The translations under genes and the position numbers were made by a program. 64,000 nt of DNA from Rhodococcus sp. UNC23MFCrub1.1 (lineage in GTDB: Bacteria; Actinomycetota; Actinomycetes; Mycobacteriales; Mycobacteriaceae). The stretch lies in the NCBI RefSeq assembly GCF_000686025.1, contig NZ_JMLQ01000002.1:372001-436000 (forward strand), written 5' to 3'. Positions 9,664 to 18,389 of this stretch are shown one piece after another; positions within the stretch are counted from its first letter, which is position 1, and each line of letters starts with the position of its first letter. Below the pieces are notes generated by a model. It worked only from the letters and a program-made list of their open reading frames with translations. It was not told the DNA's origin and did not search any database.

Positions 9664-10847
9664 CCGGGCCCCTGGAGGGGATTCGCGTTCTCGACGCGTC
9701 CACGATCCTCGCCGGTCCGCTGGTCGCCCAGATCCTCGGCGACTTCGGTGCCGACGTCGTCAAGATCGAGCACCCCACCAAGCCCGACGGGATGCGCGGT
9801 CACGGCCTGGACAAGGACGGGCACCCGTTGTGGTGGACGATGGTCAGCCGCAACAAGCGCGGCATGACGCTGAACCTCGGCAAGCCCGAGGGGGCCGACG
9901 TCTTCCGCAAGCTCGTCGCGGACGCCGACGTGGTGGTGGAGAACTTCCGGCCGGGCACCCTCGAGAAGTGGGGCCTCGGTTACGACGTGCTGTCCGAGAT
10001 CAATCCGGGTCTGATTCTGTTGCGTGTCACCGGTTTCGGCCAGACCGGTCCCTACTCGACGAGGCCGGCGTTCGGCACTCTGGTCGAGTCGATGAGCGGG
10101 TTCGCTCACCTCACCGGCTCGGCCGACGGACCGCCGACGCTTCCCGCCTTCGGTCTGGCGGATTCGCTGGCCGGTATCGCGGGATCGTCGGCGGTCTCGA
10201 TGGCCCTGCTGCACCGGACGAAGACCGGTAAAGGCCAGCAGATCGATCTCGATCTGCTGAGCCCCATCATGACGGCGGTCGGGCCCGGCATCATCTACGC
10301 CGACCAGTTGGGCATCGACCAGGAGCGCACCGGTAACCGGTCGAGCAACAACGCGCCCCGCAATCTCTATCGGACCAAGGACGAGCACTGGCTGGCCATC
10401 TCCACCAGTGCCAACTCCATCGCCGAACGCGTTCTCCGCCTCGTCGGTCACCCGGAGGTTCTCGACGAGCCGTGGTTCGCGACGGGTCGTCAGCGCGCGG
10501 CCCACGCCGACCTGCTCGACGGATACGTCGGTGGGTGGATCGCCGAGCGCACGCGCGACGAGGTGATCGCGGCCTTCGAGGAGGCCGGCGCGGCGGTCGC
10601 CCCCGTCTACAAGCCGAGCGAGCTGCTCGACGATCCGCAGGTCAACGCCATCGAGATGGTCACCACAGTCGAGGACGACGCTCTCGGGCCGGTGCGCATG
10701 CAGAACGTCATGTGGCGCATGGGGGAGAGCCCTGGCAGCATCCGCCACACCGGACGTCCGCACGGCGCGGACACCGACACCGTGCTCGCCGAGCTCGGTC
10801 TCAGCGACGACGAGGTGCGAACCCTGCACGAGACCGGCATCGTCTGA
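9660..10847 (+). CDS. CaiB/BaiF (class III) CoA-transferase
   Basis: This 395-residue protein has family landmarks LEGIRVLDASTILAGP, GADVVKIEHP, VENFRPGTLEKWGLGYD and GFGQTGPYSTRPAF. The catalytic Asp of the family most likely lies in FGLADSLAG. It transfers CoA between carboxylic acids. GTG 9660 overlaps the hydantoinase stop (GTGA). As the last catabolic gene of the operon it should activate the ring-opened acid to its CoA thioester. The divergently encoded CitE-like lyase is a plausible enzyme to cleave that thioester, as in itaconate or mesaconate pathways; this link is an inference. Confidence 0.9.
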   Translation: MTGPLEGIRVLDASTILAGPLVAQILGDFGADVVKIEHPTKPDGMRGHGLDKDGHPLWWTMVSRNKRGMTLNLGKPEGADVFRKLVADADVVVENFRPGTLEKWGLGYDVLSEINPGLILLRVTGFGQTGPYSTRPAFGTLVESMSGFAHLTGSADGPPTLPAFGLADSLAGIAGSSAVSMALLHRTKTGKGQQIDLDLLSPIMTAVGPGIIYADQLGIDQERTGNRSSNNAPRNLYRTKDEHWLAISTSANSIAERVLRLVGHPEVLDEPWFATGRQRAAHADLLDGYVGGWIAERTRDEVIAAFEEAGAAVAPVYKPSELLDDPQVNAIEMVTTVEDDALGPVRMQNVMWRMGESPGSIRHTGRPHGADTDTVLAELGLSDDEVRTLHETGIV

Positions 10848-10873
10848 CCGCTCGAGTGGGCACACTGGTGTCC

Positions 10874-11275
10874 ATGACGTCAGCACACAGTGTCGCGAAG
10901 GATCTCGGTCGTCGGCTTCTCTGGTGGGGCGGCGGCAGTGTCGCGGTCGGTGCCGCCGCAGCGTTGGGCGGCGGCTCTCCCGCGGTCCGTGCTTTCGGCA
11001 TCCAGACCGCGGGCTGGGGTGCCATCGATCTCGCCATCGCCGGGATCGGGGCGGCCCGGTCCACCGAGGTTGCGGCCGACAAGCTGCGGAAGACCTTGTG
11101 GATCAACACTGGACTCGACGTCGTCTATGTCGCCCTGGGTGCACATCTCCTGTACCACCGGCCCACCTTCGGCGGGAGGGTGACGCCGCAGCAGTCCTCC
11201 GGGCACGGTGCCGCAGTCGTCGTGCAGGGTGCGGCTCTCCTGGTGCTCGACAGCGTGCACGCGAAACGCTTGTGA
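10874..11275 (+). CDS. Small membrane protein of unknown function
   Basis: This 133-residue protein has about four hydrophobic segments (around VAVGAAAALGGG, GWGAIDLAIAGIG, NTGLDVVYVALGAHLLY and AAVVVQGAALLVLD) separated by short charged loops. The NxGLDxxYVxxG stretch looks conserved. It starts at ATG 10874, 26 bases after the CoA-transferase, and ends before a hairpin at 11348-11378. No enzymatic motif is visible. It may be co-transcribed with the operon but nothing ties it functionally to it. Confidence 0.7.
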   Translation: MTSAHSVAKDLGRRLLWWGGGSVAVGAAAALGGGSPAVRAFGIQTAGWGAIDLAIAGIGAARSTEVAADKLRKTLWINTGLDVVYVALGAHLLYHRPTFGGRVTPQQSSGHGAAVVVQGAALLVLDSVHAKRL

Positions 11276-11347
11276 CTCAAGACTCGGCATACCGCCCGGT
11301 CCGAGGGGCACACTGGACTGGAGTCCGCGGACCGACGTGGGCCTCGT

Positions 11348-11378
11348 GGCCGGTGCGTCCGTCGGGGGCGCACCGGCC
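11348..11378. terminator. Hairpin, probable terminator
   Basis: A perfect 10-base-pair GC-rich stem (GGCCGGTGCG and its complement) with an 11-base loop, about 70 bases after the small membrane protein gene. There is no T-run, as is common in actinobacteria. Confidence 0.55.
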
Positions 11379-11533
11379 GCCCTCATTGTGTGGCTGAAAT
11401 ACCCACCGTGTAATTCTCATCGGTCAAGTACCGACACATGCTTTTGTTGCGGCATGCCCACTTTTCGGTAACACTCACCACATCAGTCACATGAGTCACG
11501 TGAGTCACACAGTCGATCGGTGGGGGTCGGAGT

Positions 11534-12799
11534 ATGCGAGCACGAAGTCGGCAGATCGCGGTGGGGGCCGCGCTGACGTTGGTGGCCAGCGGTCTGGGTG
11601 TGCTGTCGGCACCGGTCGCGTCCGCGGAACCGTGCGGTGGTCTCGGTGGCCCCGGCTCGTCACTGCTGGGCAGCTTCTTCGGTAGCAGCGGATCGAGTGG
11701 CGGCGGGGGCAGCAACCCGCGCGGGACTCAGCAGCCGCTCGCCCCGATCCGCAGTGGGAACACACAGTCCGTGGGGTGGGTGACCGGACCTCTCAGCGCC
11801 AACAACACGTACGACCGTTTCGGCATCTCGGGTACCGATCTCGGCATCAGCTGGGACAACGGCGCAGGCCAGACGCTCATGGCGTTCGGTGACTCCTTCG
11901 GCAACTGCTCGGTGAACGGGCAGCAGTGGCGCAATAACCTGCTGCTGCGGTCCAGCGACGACAACCTCTCCGACGGCATCACCGTTCCCGACGCCGTGCC
12001 CGGCGACAGCGCGTCCGGCTCCATCGTCCTGCCGGCGACGCCTCGGTACGCCGAGCAGATCGTCCCGACGCTGCGGTTGCCGGAGATCGAGGTGACCACC
12101 ATCCCGACAGCTGCCATCGCCATCGACGGTGTGCAGTACCTGAATTACATGTCCGTGCAGAGTTGGGGAGCGCCCGGCCGGTGGGTCACCAACTTCTCGG
12201 CTATCGCGACGTCGAGGGACAACGGGCAGAGCTGGACGACGGACCCGATGACCATTCGCGTCAACAAGGGCGTCACGATTCCCGGTGTCGCTCAGGTCAA
12301 CGAGGCCAACGGCCGATTCCAGATGAACGCATACGCCAAGGGTCCCGACGGCTGGCTGTACCAGTTCGGAACGCCCAACGGCCGTTTCGGTGCAGCCTTT
12401 CTCGCCCGTGTGCAACCGGCGGACATCCTCGACCTGACGAAGTACGAGTACTCCACCGGTGATGTCGCGCGCCCGTGGTCGACCGATGTCGCCGATTCGA
12501 AGAAGGTCGTCGACGAACCGGTCAGCGAGCTCAGCGTCTCGTGGAATGCGTACCTGAAGAAGTACGTGATGCTCTACGGCGATGAGAACCAGGGCTCGAT
12601 CGTCGCCCGCACCGCCACGGATCCGCAGGGACCGTGGAGCCCGATGACAACTCTGCTCGGGCGTGCGGAGACCATCGGCGGCGTCTACGCCCCGTACATC
12701 CACCCGAAGTCGAGTGGGCGTGACCTGTACTTCACCGCCTCGCGCTGGTCCGACTACAACGTGATGCTGTTGAAGTCGGATCTCGATGCGCTGAAGTGA
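11534..12799 (+). CDS. Secreted DUF4185-domain protein, possible endo-D-arabinanase-type glycosidase
   Basis: This 421-residue protein has a Sec signal peptide (basic MRARSRQ, hydrophobic core, ASA-EP cleavage site near residue 32). A Ser/Gly-rich linker follows, then a DUF4185 domain with GWVTGPLSANNTYDRFGISGTDLGISWDNG, LMAFGDSFG and later repeated beta-propeller-like blades (ATSRDNGQSW, YVMLYGDENQGS). DUF4185 proteins include the glycoside hydrolase family GH183 endo-D-arabinanases that cut the arabinan of mycobacterial-type cell walls. The role here would be wall remodelling or scavenging. Its catalytic residues were not checked, so activity is inferred. It ends 3 bases from a convergent gene. 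Confidence 0.8.
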   Translation: MRARSRQIAVGAALTLVASGLGVLSAPVASAEPCGGLGGPGSSLLGSFFGSSGSSGGGGSNPRGTQQPLAPIRSGNTQSVGWVTGPLSANNTYDRFGISGTDLGISWDNGAGQTLMAFGDSFGNCSVNGQQWRNNLLLRSSDDNLSDGITVPDAVPGDSASGSIVLPATPRYAEQIVPTLRLPEIEVTTIPTAAIAIDGVQYLNYMSVQSWGAPGRWVTNFSAIATSRDNGQSWTTDPMTIRVNKGVTIPGVAQVNEANGRFQMNAYAKGPDGWLYQFGTPNGRFGAAFLARVQPADILDLTKYEYSTGDVARPWSTDVADSKKVVDEPVSELSVSWNAYLKKYVMLYGDENQGSIVARTATDPQGPWSPMTTLLGRAETIGGVYAPYIHPKSSGRDLYFTASRWSDYNVMLLKSDLDALK

Positions 12800-12802
12800 C
12801 GG

Positions 12803-13126
12803 CTACTTCGGCGTGATGCGTTGTGCCGCTTCGCTGTCGGTGGACTCGTAGTTCCGGCCCATCTCGGTGAAGGTGTCGGCGAGCGACGACGCGATCGCGA
12901 TGTGCGCCTGAAGCAAGGTCGACAAGGACCCCGGCCCACCCACCGCGAGCTCGGAGTACTTGCGCGCCAGCGCCAGGCCGGAGGGGAGGGTGCCGAAGCC
13001 TCCGCCGTGCCGCTGCGCTTGCAGTGATTCGCGGATGGGGATGATGCCCTCGGCGAATGCAGAGCACGCGGCGGCGCAACGCCTGGCCGCTTCGTCGCTG
13101 ATCTGCAGGCGGTCCAACTCGCTCAT
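12803..13126 (-). CDS. EspC/WXG100-like type VII secretion-associated protein
   Basis: This small (107-residue), mostly helical protein starts MSELDRLQISDEAARRCAAA. It has a hydrophilic central turn (QRHGGGFGTLPSGLALARKY) and a second long helix ending in an Asp/Glu-rich YESTDSEAAQ. Its size and two-helix pattern fit EspC-like (DUF2580) secretion targets of ESX systems. The YxxxD-type signal corresponds to the YESTD tail. ATG 13126 follows GAAGGAGT; the longer reading to 13159 lacks a ribosome-binding site. It lies 10 bases downstream of the DUF3558 lipoprotein gene and is probably in one transcript with it. Confidence 0.65.
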   Translation of the reverse strand: MSELDRLQISDEAARRCAAACSAFAEGIIPIRESLQAQRHGGGFGTLPSGLALARKYSELAVGGPGSLSTLLQAHIAIASSLADTFTEMGRNYESTDSEAAQRITPK

Positions 13127-13136
13127 GGTGACTCCT

Positions 13137-13634
13137 TCATCGAGGGCTGTTCGCCTCAAGTCGCTCTGCGTATCTGGTCGCTACGTCACACAACGGTTCA
13201 GTCCTTGCCTCTGTACCGGCCTCGCTGATCTCGAACTCCACGGAACCCCATGTCGTGGATATCGAGACGAAGCACGACTCGTCGAGAGTGCCTGCGAATT
13301 CGGTGTAGCGGAGGGCTTCACGTCCATTGACTGATGCCTCTACGGGATTGTCCGCCTGAACCGCGTCGCTAATTTCCTGCAGAGGGTTGGCCGTCGAGAA
13401 CACCGTCAACACGAACCAGTCCTGCCGGAACGAGCAGTACCTCCACTCGTTGTTGTCTTGGTCGAACCGGCCCGAGTCGATGTACTCCGGGTTAACCCCA
13501 GCCGCAGCGATAGCGTCACTCGGAATGGTGCACGGATCCCACAGCTCCGCGACGGGTTCGCCCGAGACGCCGGGGGAGCAGGCGCCGCAGAACACGAGCG
13601 CAGCCACGGCCACCCCACCTCGAATCCATCGCAC
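13137..13634 (-). CDS. DUF3558-like lipoprotein
   Basis: This 165-residue protein starts at GTG 13634. The N-terminus RWIRGGVAVAALVFCGAC is a probable lipoprotein signal with a weak lipobox (C-G-A-C). The mature part has the DUF3558 pattern: a short DPCTIP motif, a Cys in WRYCSF, another in DESCFVSI and a final Cys in LCDVATRYAERL. The function of the family is unknown; members are surface lipoproteins common in mycobacteria and rhodococci. Its neighbour is an EspC-like protein. The reading frame continues far upstream but without protein-like composition, so the start was placed at the signal sequence. Confidence 0.7.
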   Translation of the reverse strand: MRWIRGGVAVAALVFCGACSPGVSGEPVAELWDPCTIPSDAIAAAGVNPEYIDSGRFDQDNNEWRYCSFRQDWFVLTVFSTANPLQEISDAVQADNPVEASVNGREALRYTEFAGTLDESCFVSISTTWGSVEFEISEAGTEARTEPLCDVATRYAERLEANSPR

Positions 13635-13768
13635 TCGAACTTGGACGCGGTCAGCGGCCCGGCGGTTCCCATGCCGATCTGCGCGGGTTCTGGTCAGCCG
13701 CGCGCGGTCCAACCGGCGCGGGTGTCCGAACGGTGCTCGGATCCGCCGCGACCGCTGGCCGCGCAGCT

Positions 13769-13820
13769 CCCAGCACTGCGCGCAGGCCACGGACTTGCGC
13801 GTACTGCTGCACGGTGCGCG
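13769..13820 (+). repeat. Degenerate direct repeat, copy 1
   Basis: About 43 of 52 positions match copy 2 at 13936. The shared core is GCGCAGGCCACG followed by GCGCGTACTGC. Confidence 0.6.
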
Positions 13821-13935
13821 TCTGCGGCGCCGACCGACGCGCCGATCCGCTCGACCGTTAGCACCCCCGCTCACCACAACCGGCGCACCCGACCGGAGCG
13901 GGCGCGGACAAGCGAGCACCACCATCCGCTCACCG

Positions 13936-13986
13936 CCCAGCACCGTGCGCAGGCCACGTCCAGCGCGTACTGCCGCGCAGTGCGCG
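13936..13986 (+). repeat. Degenerate direct repeat, copy 2
   Basis: Second copy, offset exactly 167 bases from the first, with one base deleted between the two conserved cores. Confidence 0.6.
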
Positions 13987-13987
13987 C

Positions 13988-14060
13988 CGGCACCCACCCA
14001 CCCACCCACCCGCACCCGCCCGCCCGCCCGCACCCGTTCGCCCCCGCCAACCCCACACCC
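13988..14060 (-). repeat. C/G-run tract, potential G-quadruplex on the minus strand
   Basis: Tandem CCCA then CCCG units on the plus strand give more than eight closely spaced GGG runs on the minus strand, ending about 30 bases before the GTG at 14091. Confidence 0.6.
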
Positions 14061-14090
14061 CCGCCCACCCGGCCCGGTAGCGTCCACACG

Positions 14091-16901
14091 GTGATCTCCG
14101 CCGAGGACTGCGCCCGCGCACTGCGCCGCGCGGGCCTCGACGACGTGCTCACCGACGGCACGACCCGCGCCGCCTATTCGTCCGACGCGTCGCTCTACCG
14201 CGTGCACCCGCTCGTCGTCGCGCGGCCCCGTCGCACCGAGGACATCGCGGCGGCCGTCGCGGTGTGCCGCGAGTCCGGGGTTCCGCTGACCATGCGCGGC
14301 GGCGGCACGTCCGTGGCCGGCAACGCGGTGGGTACCGGGGTGGTGCTCGACGTCAGTCGGCACCTGAACCGGGTGCTCCACGTCGACCCCGAGGCGCGCA
14401 CCGCGACTGTCGAACCCGGCGCCGTGCAGTCGGTGGTGCAGAAGGCAGCGGCGCAGCACGGGCTCCGGTTCGGTCCTGACCCGTCCACCTTCACGCGCTG
14501 CACCGTCGGCGGCATGATCGGGAACAACGCGTGCGGCTCGCGCACTCTCGGCTACGGCCGGACCTCCGACAACGTCTCCGCGCTCGACGTGGTGACGGGC
14601 AGCGGGGAGCAATTGCACCTGCCGAGGGACACCACGTCTCCGACTCTCGACGCGCTGCGGCAGATCGTCGCCGGCGGACTCGGAACCGTCCGAACGGAAT
14701 TCGGCATGTTCGGCCGCCAGGTCTCCGGCTACGCGCTGGAGAACCTGTTACCGGAGAACCGTTTCGACGTCCGCCGGATGTTGGTGGGCAGCGAGGGCAC
14801 GCTCGCGGTCACCACGCGCGCCACCGTCGACCTGGTGACGGAGCCTGCGTTCCGCATCCTCGTCGTTCTCGGGTACCCGGACATCGCCACCGCCGGTGAC
14901 GCCGCGCCCACCGTCCTGACGTTCACGCCCACCGCATGCGAGGGCATCGATTCGCGCATCGTCGACGTCGTCCGCGAACGCCGCGGACCCCATGCGGTTC
15001 CGCCGCTTCCCGGCGGCGCCGCGTGGTTGTTCGTCGAGGTCGTCGGCGATACCCGCGAGCAGGCCGCGGACCGAGCCGACGCGGTCGCACGCGGCTGCGG
15101 AGCGGTCGACTCCCTGGTGGTCACCGACGCGGAACGCACCGCTCGGCTGTGGCAGATCCGAGCAGACGGAGCCGGACTCGCGGGGCGCAGTCCCGCGGGG
15201 TTGCCGGCACACGCCGGGTGGGAGGACGCGGCGGTACCGCCGGCCTCGCTCGGCCGATACCTGCGCGACTTCGACGACCTCATGACGCAGTACGGGGTGA
15301 CCGGGCTGCCGTACGGGCACTTCGGTGACGGGTGCCTGCACGTGCGCATCGACCTGCCGCTCGACAAGCCCGGTGGGACAGGGGTGTTCCGCCGGTTCCT
15401 CGTCGACGCCGCCACGCTGGTGGCGCGGTACGGCGGGTCGTTGTCCGGTGAGCACGGCGACGGCCGTGCGCGCAGTGAGCTCTTGCCGCTGATGTACTCG
15501 GCGGACGCACTCGCGTTGTTCGGTGCCGTCAAGCATGTGTTCGATCCCGACGGCATCCTCAATCCCGGTGTGCTCCTGGATCCTCGACCACTCGATGCGG
15601 ATCTCCGTGTCCCGTCCGCAAAGCCTCGGACGCTGCTCGCGATGGCCTACGCCGAGGACGGCGGCGACTTCAGTCAGGCCGTGCACCGGTGCACGGGCGT
15701 CGGCAAGTGCCGCGCGGACACCACCGGCACCAGCGGGGTGATGTGCCCGTCGTACCTGGCGACTCGGGAGGAGAAGGACTCCACCCGCGGGCGCGCCCGG
15801 GTACTGCAGGAGATGATCAACGGCACCGACGTCACCGGCGGGTGGCGCTCGCCCGAGGTGCACGATGCCCTGGATCTGTGCTTGTCCTGCAAGGGATGTG
15901 CCTCGGACTGTCCGACCGGTGTCGACATGGCGTCGTACAAGGCGGAGGTGCTGCACCAGAGCTACCGACGTCGGCTACGCCCTGCGGCGCACTACTCGCT
16001 CGGGTGGCTTCCGCGCTGGGCCGCTGTCGCCGCTCGAGCGCCGCGCGCCGTCAACGCTGCGGCGCGGCTTCCGGGGGTGGGTCCGCTGGCACTGCGGGCG
16101 TCGGGTATCGATCCGCGTCGCTCGATACCCGAGTTCGCCCCGAGGACGTTCCGGCAGTGGTTCCACGAATCGCACCGGCCCACGACCGGTGATCCCGTCG
16201 TGCTCTTCGTCGACTCCTTCACCAATCACTTCACGCCCGAGGTGGGCCGGGCGACGGTGCGTGTGCTCGAGGCGGCGGGCTACCGGCCCAGGCTGACCGA
16301 GAAGCAGCAGTGTTGCGGTCTCACGTGGATCTCGACCGGTCAACTGGACGCCGCGAAGCGCATCCTGGGACGCACCGTGGACGCCCTGACCGAGGCGTCG
16401 GACGGCGGTGTTCCCATCGTGGGTATCGAACCGTCGTGCACTGGTGTACTACGAAGCGACGCAACGGAACTGCTCGGCAAGGCACGCGCCGCGCCGGTCG
16501 CCGAGGCCGCCCGCACGCTGGCCGAACTGCTCACCGAGCGCGGGTGGGAACCGCCGTCCCTGAACGGCCGAGAGGTGGTGGCGCAGCCGCACTGTCACCA
16601 CCACGCCGTGATGGGCTGGGGCGCAGACGCGGCTCTGCTCGAGAGAGCGGGCGCCGATGTGCAGCGCCTCGGTGGTTGCTGCGGGCTCGCCGGGAATTTT
16701 GGTGTCGAGAAGGGGCATTACGACGTCTCGGTCACCATCGCCGGTCAGCAACTTCTGCCGGCGGTGCAGTCGGCGGCGGACACCGCGTCGATTCTGGCCG
16801 ACGGCTACTCCTGCCGTACCCAGCTGTCCGATCTCACGGATCGCCGCGGTGAGCACCTCGCGCAAGTGTTGGCGAGCGCGTTGCCTGATGAGACGGAGTG
16901 A
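14091..16901 (+). CDS. FAD-binding and (4Fe-4S)-containing D-2-hydroxyacid dehydrogenase (YdiJ/D-lactate dehydrogenase type)
   Basis: This 936-residue fusion has several parts. The N-terminal PCMH-type FAD domain shows RGGGTSVAGNAVG and GGMIGNNACGSRTLGYG. The GlcD-type substrate domain shows GHFGDGCLHVRI and SGEHGDGRARSELL. Then come ferredoxin-type cysteines (CLSCKGCASDCPTGVD) and two C-terminal CCG domains (QQCCGLTW, CHHH, GGCCGLAGNFG). It should oxidise a D-2-hydroxyacid such as D-lactate or D-2-hydroxyglutarate and pass electrons through Fe-S clusters to the respiratory chain. GTG 14091 is the first start that precedes folded sequence; the open frame to 13458 runs through low-complexity repeats and was rejected. 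Confidence 0.88.
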   Translation: MISAEDCARALRRAGLDDVLTDGTTRAAYSSDASLYRVHPLVVARPRRTEDIAAAVAVCRESGVPLTMRGGGTSVAGNAVGTGVVLDVSRHLNRVLHVDPEARTATVEPGAVQSVVQKAAAQHGLRFGPDPSTFTRCTVGGMIGNNACGSRTLGYGRTSDNVSALDVVTGSGEQLHLPRDTTSPTLDALRQIVAGGLGTVRTEFGMFGRQVSGYALENLLPENRFDVRRMLVGSEGTLAVTTRATVDLVTEPAFRILVVLGYPDIATAGDAAPTVLTFTPTACEGIDSRIVDVVRERRGPHAVPPLPGGAAWLFVEVVGDTREQAADRADAVARGCGAVDSLVVTDAERTARLWQIRADGAGLAGRSPAGLPAHAGWEDAAVPPASLGRYLRDFDDLMTQYGVTGLPYGHFGDGCLHVRIDLPLDKPGGTGVFRRFLVDAATLVARYGGSLSGEHGDGRARSELLPLMYSADALALFGAVKHVFDPDGILNPGVLLDPRPLDADLRVPSAKPRTLLAMAYAEDGGDFSQAVHRCTGVGKCRADTTGTSGVMCPSYLATREEKDSTRGRARVLQEMINGTDVTGGWRSPEVHDALDLCLSCKGCASDCPTGVDMASYKAEVLHQSYRRRLRPAAHYSLGWLPRWAAVAARAPRAVNAAARLPGVGPLALRASGIDPRRSIPEFAPRTFRQWFHESHRPTTGDPVVLFVDSFTNHFTPEVGRATVRVLEAAGYRPRLTEKQQCCGLTWISTGQLDAAKRILGRTVDALTEASDGGVPIVGIEPSCTGVLRSDATELLGKARAAPVAEAARTLAELLTERGWEPPSLNGREVVAQPHCHHHAVMGWGADAALLERAGADVQRLGGCCGLAGNFGVEKGHYDVSVTIAGQQLLPAVQSAADTASILADGYSCRTQLSDLTDRRGEHLAQVLASALPDETE

Positions 16902-16961
16902 CGTGTAACACTCGTCGAGGTGGGGTATGCCCTGCCGAAACAACCGTCCTGGGGGGACATC

Positions 16962-18347
16962 ATGGCTTTCGATCTGACGCTCACACCGGCCCAACACGAG
17001 TTGGTCGGTCGTGCTCACGACTTTGCCGAGAACGTGGTGCGACCCGTCGCGCAGCACTACGACAAGGAGCAGGAGTTCCCGTGGCCGGTGCTGCAGGAGG
17101 CGGCGCGGGCGGGCTTCTACTCGCCGTTGTTCTACCGCGACCTCATCGGTGACCCGACAGGGCTCTCGCTGCCGGTGTTCATGGAGGAACTGTTCTGGGG
17201 TTGTGCGGGAATCGGTCTCGCGGTGGTGATGCCGGCGCTCGCGCTGTCGGCCATCGGCCAGGCGGCGACGCCCGAACAGATGCTCGAATGGGCACCGCAG
17301 TGCTTCGGCACCCCGGACGACCTGAAGCTGGCGGCGCTCGCCATCTCCGAGCCCGAGGGCGGCAGCGACGTTCGCAACCTGCGGACGACGGCGCGGCAGG
17401 ACGGCGACGACTGGATCATCGACGGCCACAAGATGTGGATCGGCAACGGTGGCATCGCGGACGTGCACGTGGTCAACGCCAATGTGGACCCGGAACTCGG
17501 TCACAAGGGCCAGGCCCTGTTCATCGTCCCCGGCGGGACCCCCGGACTGGAACTCGTGCGCAAGCTCGACAAGCTGGGGTGCCGTGCATCCCACACCGCG
17601 GAGCTGAAGTTCAACAGTGTCCGCATCCCCGGCGCCAACCTCCTGGGCGGCTTCGACAAGCTCGAGCACAAGCTGGCCAAGGCGCGCGAAGCGGAGAAGA
17701 CCGGAATCAGAGGTCGCTCCGCCACTCTCGGAGCGCTCGAGCAGACACGACCGATGGTGGCCGCTCAGGCACTCGGAATCGCCCGTGCCTCTTTGGAATA
17801 CGCGACCAAGTACGCCAACGAGCGTGAGGCGTTCGGGTCGCCGATCATCGACAACCAGGGCATCGCCTTCCCGCTGGCGGACCTCGCCATGCGGATCGAC
17901 GCGGCGCGACTGTTGACGTGGCGCGCCAGTTGGATGGCCGCCACGGGTGTGGCCTTCGAGCGCGGCGAGGGGTCAATGGCCAAGCTCGCCGCCACCGAGG
18001 TCGCGGTGGCCTCCACCGAGCGGGCGATCCAGACGATGGGCGGGTGGGGCTACATCACCGACCACCCGGTGGAGAAGTGGTACCGCGACGCCAAGCTGTA
18101 CACCATCTTCGAAGGCACCAGCGAGATCCAGCGCGTCGTCATCAGCAATGCGATCGCGCAGCAGGACGGCGCTCCGCCGCTGCACGTACAGATGGATGCC
18201 GAAGGGTCGGCGCTCAACAAGGCGTTCGGCCGCGGAACCGAGACGCGCACGAAGGTGATGGACAAGGCGATGGCGGCCAAGGACAAGGTGCCCGAGCCGG
18301 TCCTGCGCGGCGCCATGAAGTTCCTGCAGCCGCCCAGCCGCAAGTAG
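16962..18347 (+). CDS. Acyl-CoA dehydrogenase
   Basis: This 461-residue flavoenzyme has the family signatures AISEPEGGSDVRNL (FAD/substrate loop), WIGNGG, a C-terminal QTMGGWGYITDHPVEKWYRDAKLYTIFEGTSEIQR, and the likely catalytic Glu in FEGT. It desaturates acyl-CoA thioesters at C2-C3, passing electrons to ETF. ATG 16962 follows a GGGGGGA sequence. About 60 C-terminal residues extend past the usual end and are Lys-rich. It stands alone, 60 bases after the hydroxyacid dehydrogenase, so the substrate cannot be guessed from context. Confidence 0.88.
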   Translation: MAFDLTLTPAQHELVGRAHDFAENVVRPVAQHYDKEQEFPWPVLQEAARAGFYSPLFYRDLIGDPTGLSLPVFMEELFWGCAGIGLAVVMPALALSAIGQAATPEQMLEWAPQCFGTPDDLKLAALAISEPEGGSDVRNLRTTARQDGDDWIIDGHKMWIGNGGIADVHVVNANVDPELGHKGQALFIVPGGTPGLELVRKLDKLGCRASHTAELKFNSVRIPGANLLGGFDKLEHKLAKAREAEKTGIRGRSATLGALEQTRPMVAAQALGIARASLEYATKYANEREAFGSPIIDNQGIAFPLADLAMRIDAARLLTWRASWMAATGVAFERGEGSMAKLAATEVAVASTERAIQTMGGWGYITDHPVEKWYRDAKLYTIFEGTSEIQRVVISNAIAQQDGAPPLHVQMDAEGSALNKAFGRGTETRTKVMDKAMAAKDKVPEPVLRGAMKFLQPPSRK

Positions 18348-18389
18348 CCGCGTCGTTTCGAGGCCCTGCCGCCGGGTACCGCCCTGCGC

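Larger units (their letters stand above)
13635..14090. other. 456-base divergent intergenic region with repeats, no gene seen
   Basis: No convincing gene. It holds a degenerate direct repeat (13769-13820 and 13936-13986, 167 bases apart) and a C-rich low-complexity run next to the downstream gene start. Confidence 0.6.

Noticed and set aside
13458-14090. N-terminal extension of the hydroxyacid dehydrogenase frame
   Set aside because: The extra 211 codons run through the direct repeats and C-tracts and antisense to the DUF3558 gene. The family N-terminus begins at GTG 14091.
13635-14618. Upstream extension of the DUF3558 lipoprotein frame
   Set aside because: It would bury the signal sequence in the interior and overlaps the dehydrogenase gene antisense with no recognisable domain.
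14748-15956. 402-codon minus-strand frame
   Set aside because: Antisense shadow of the FAD/Fe-S dehydrogenase, with Arg/His/Gly-rich composition and no domain.
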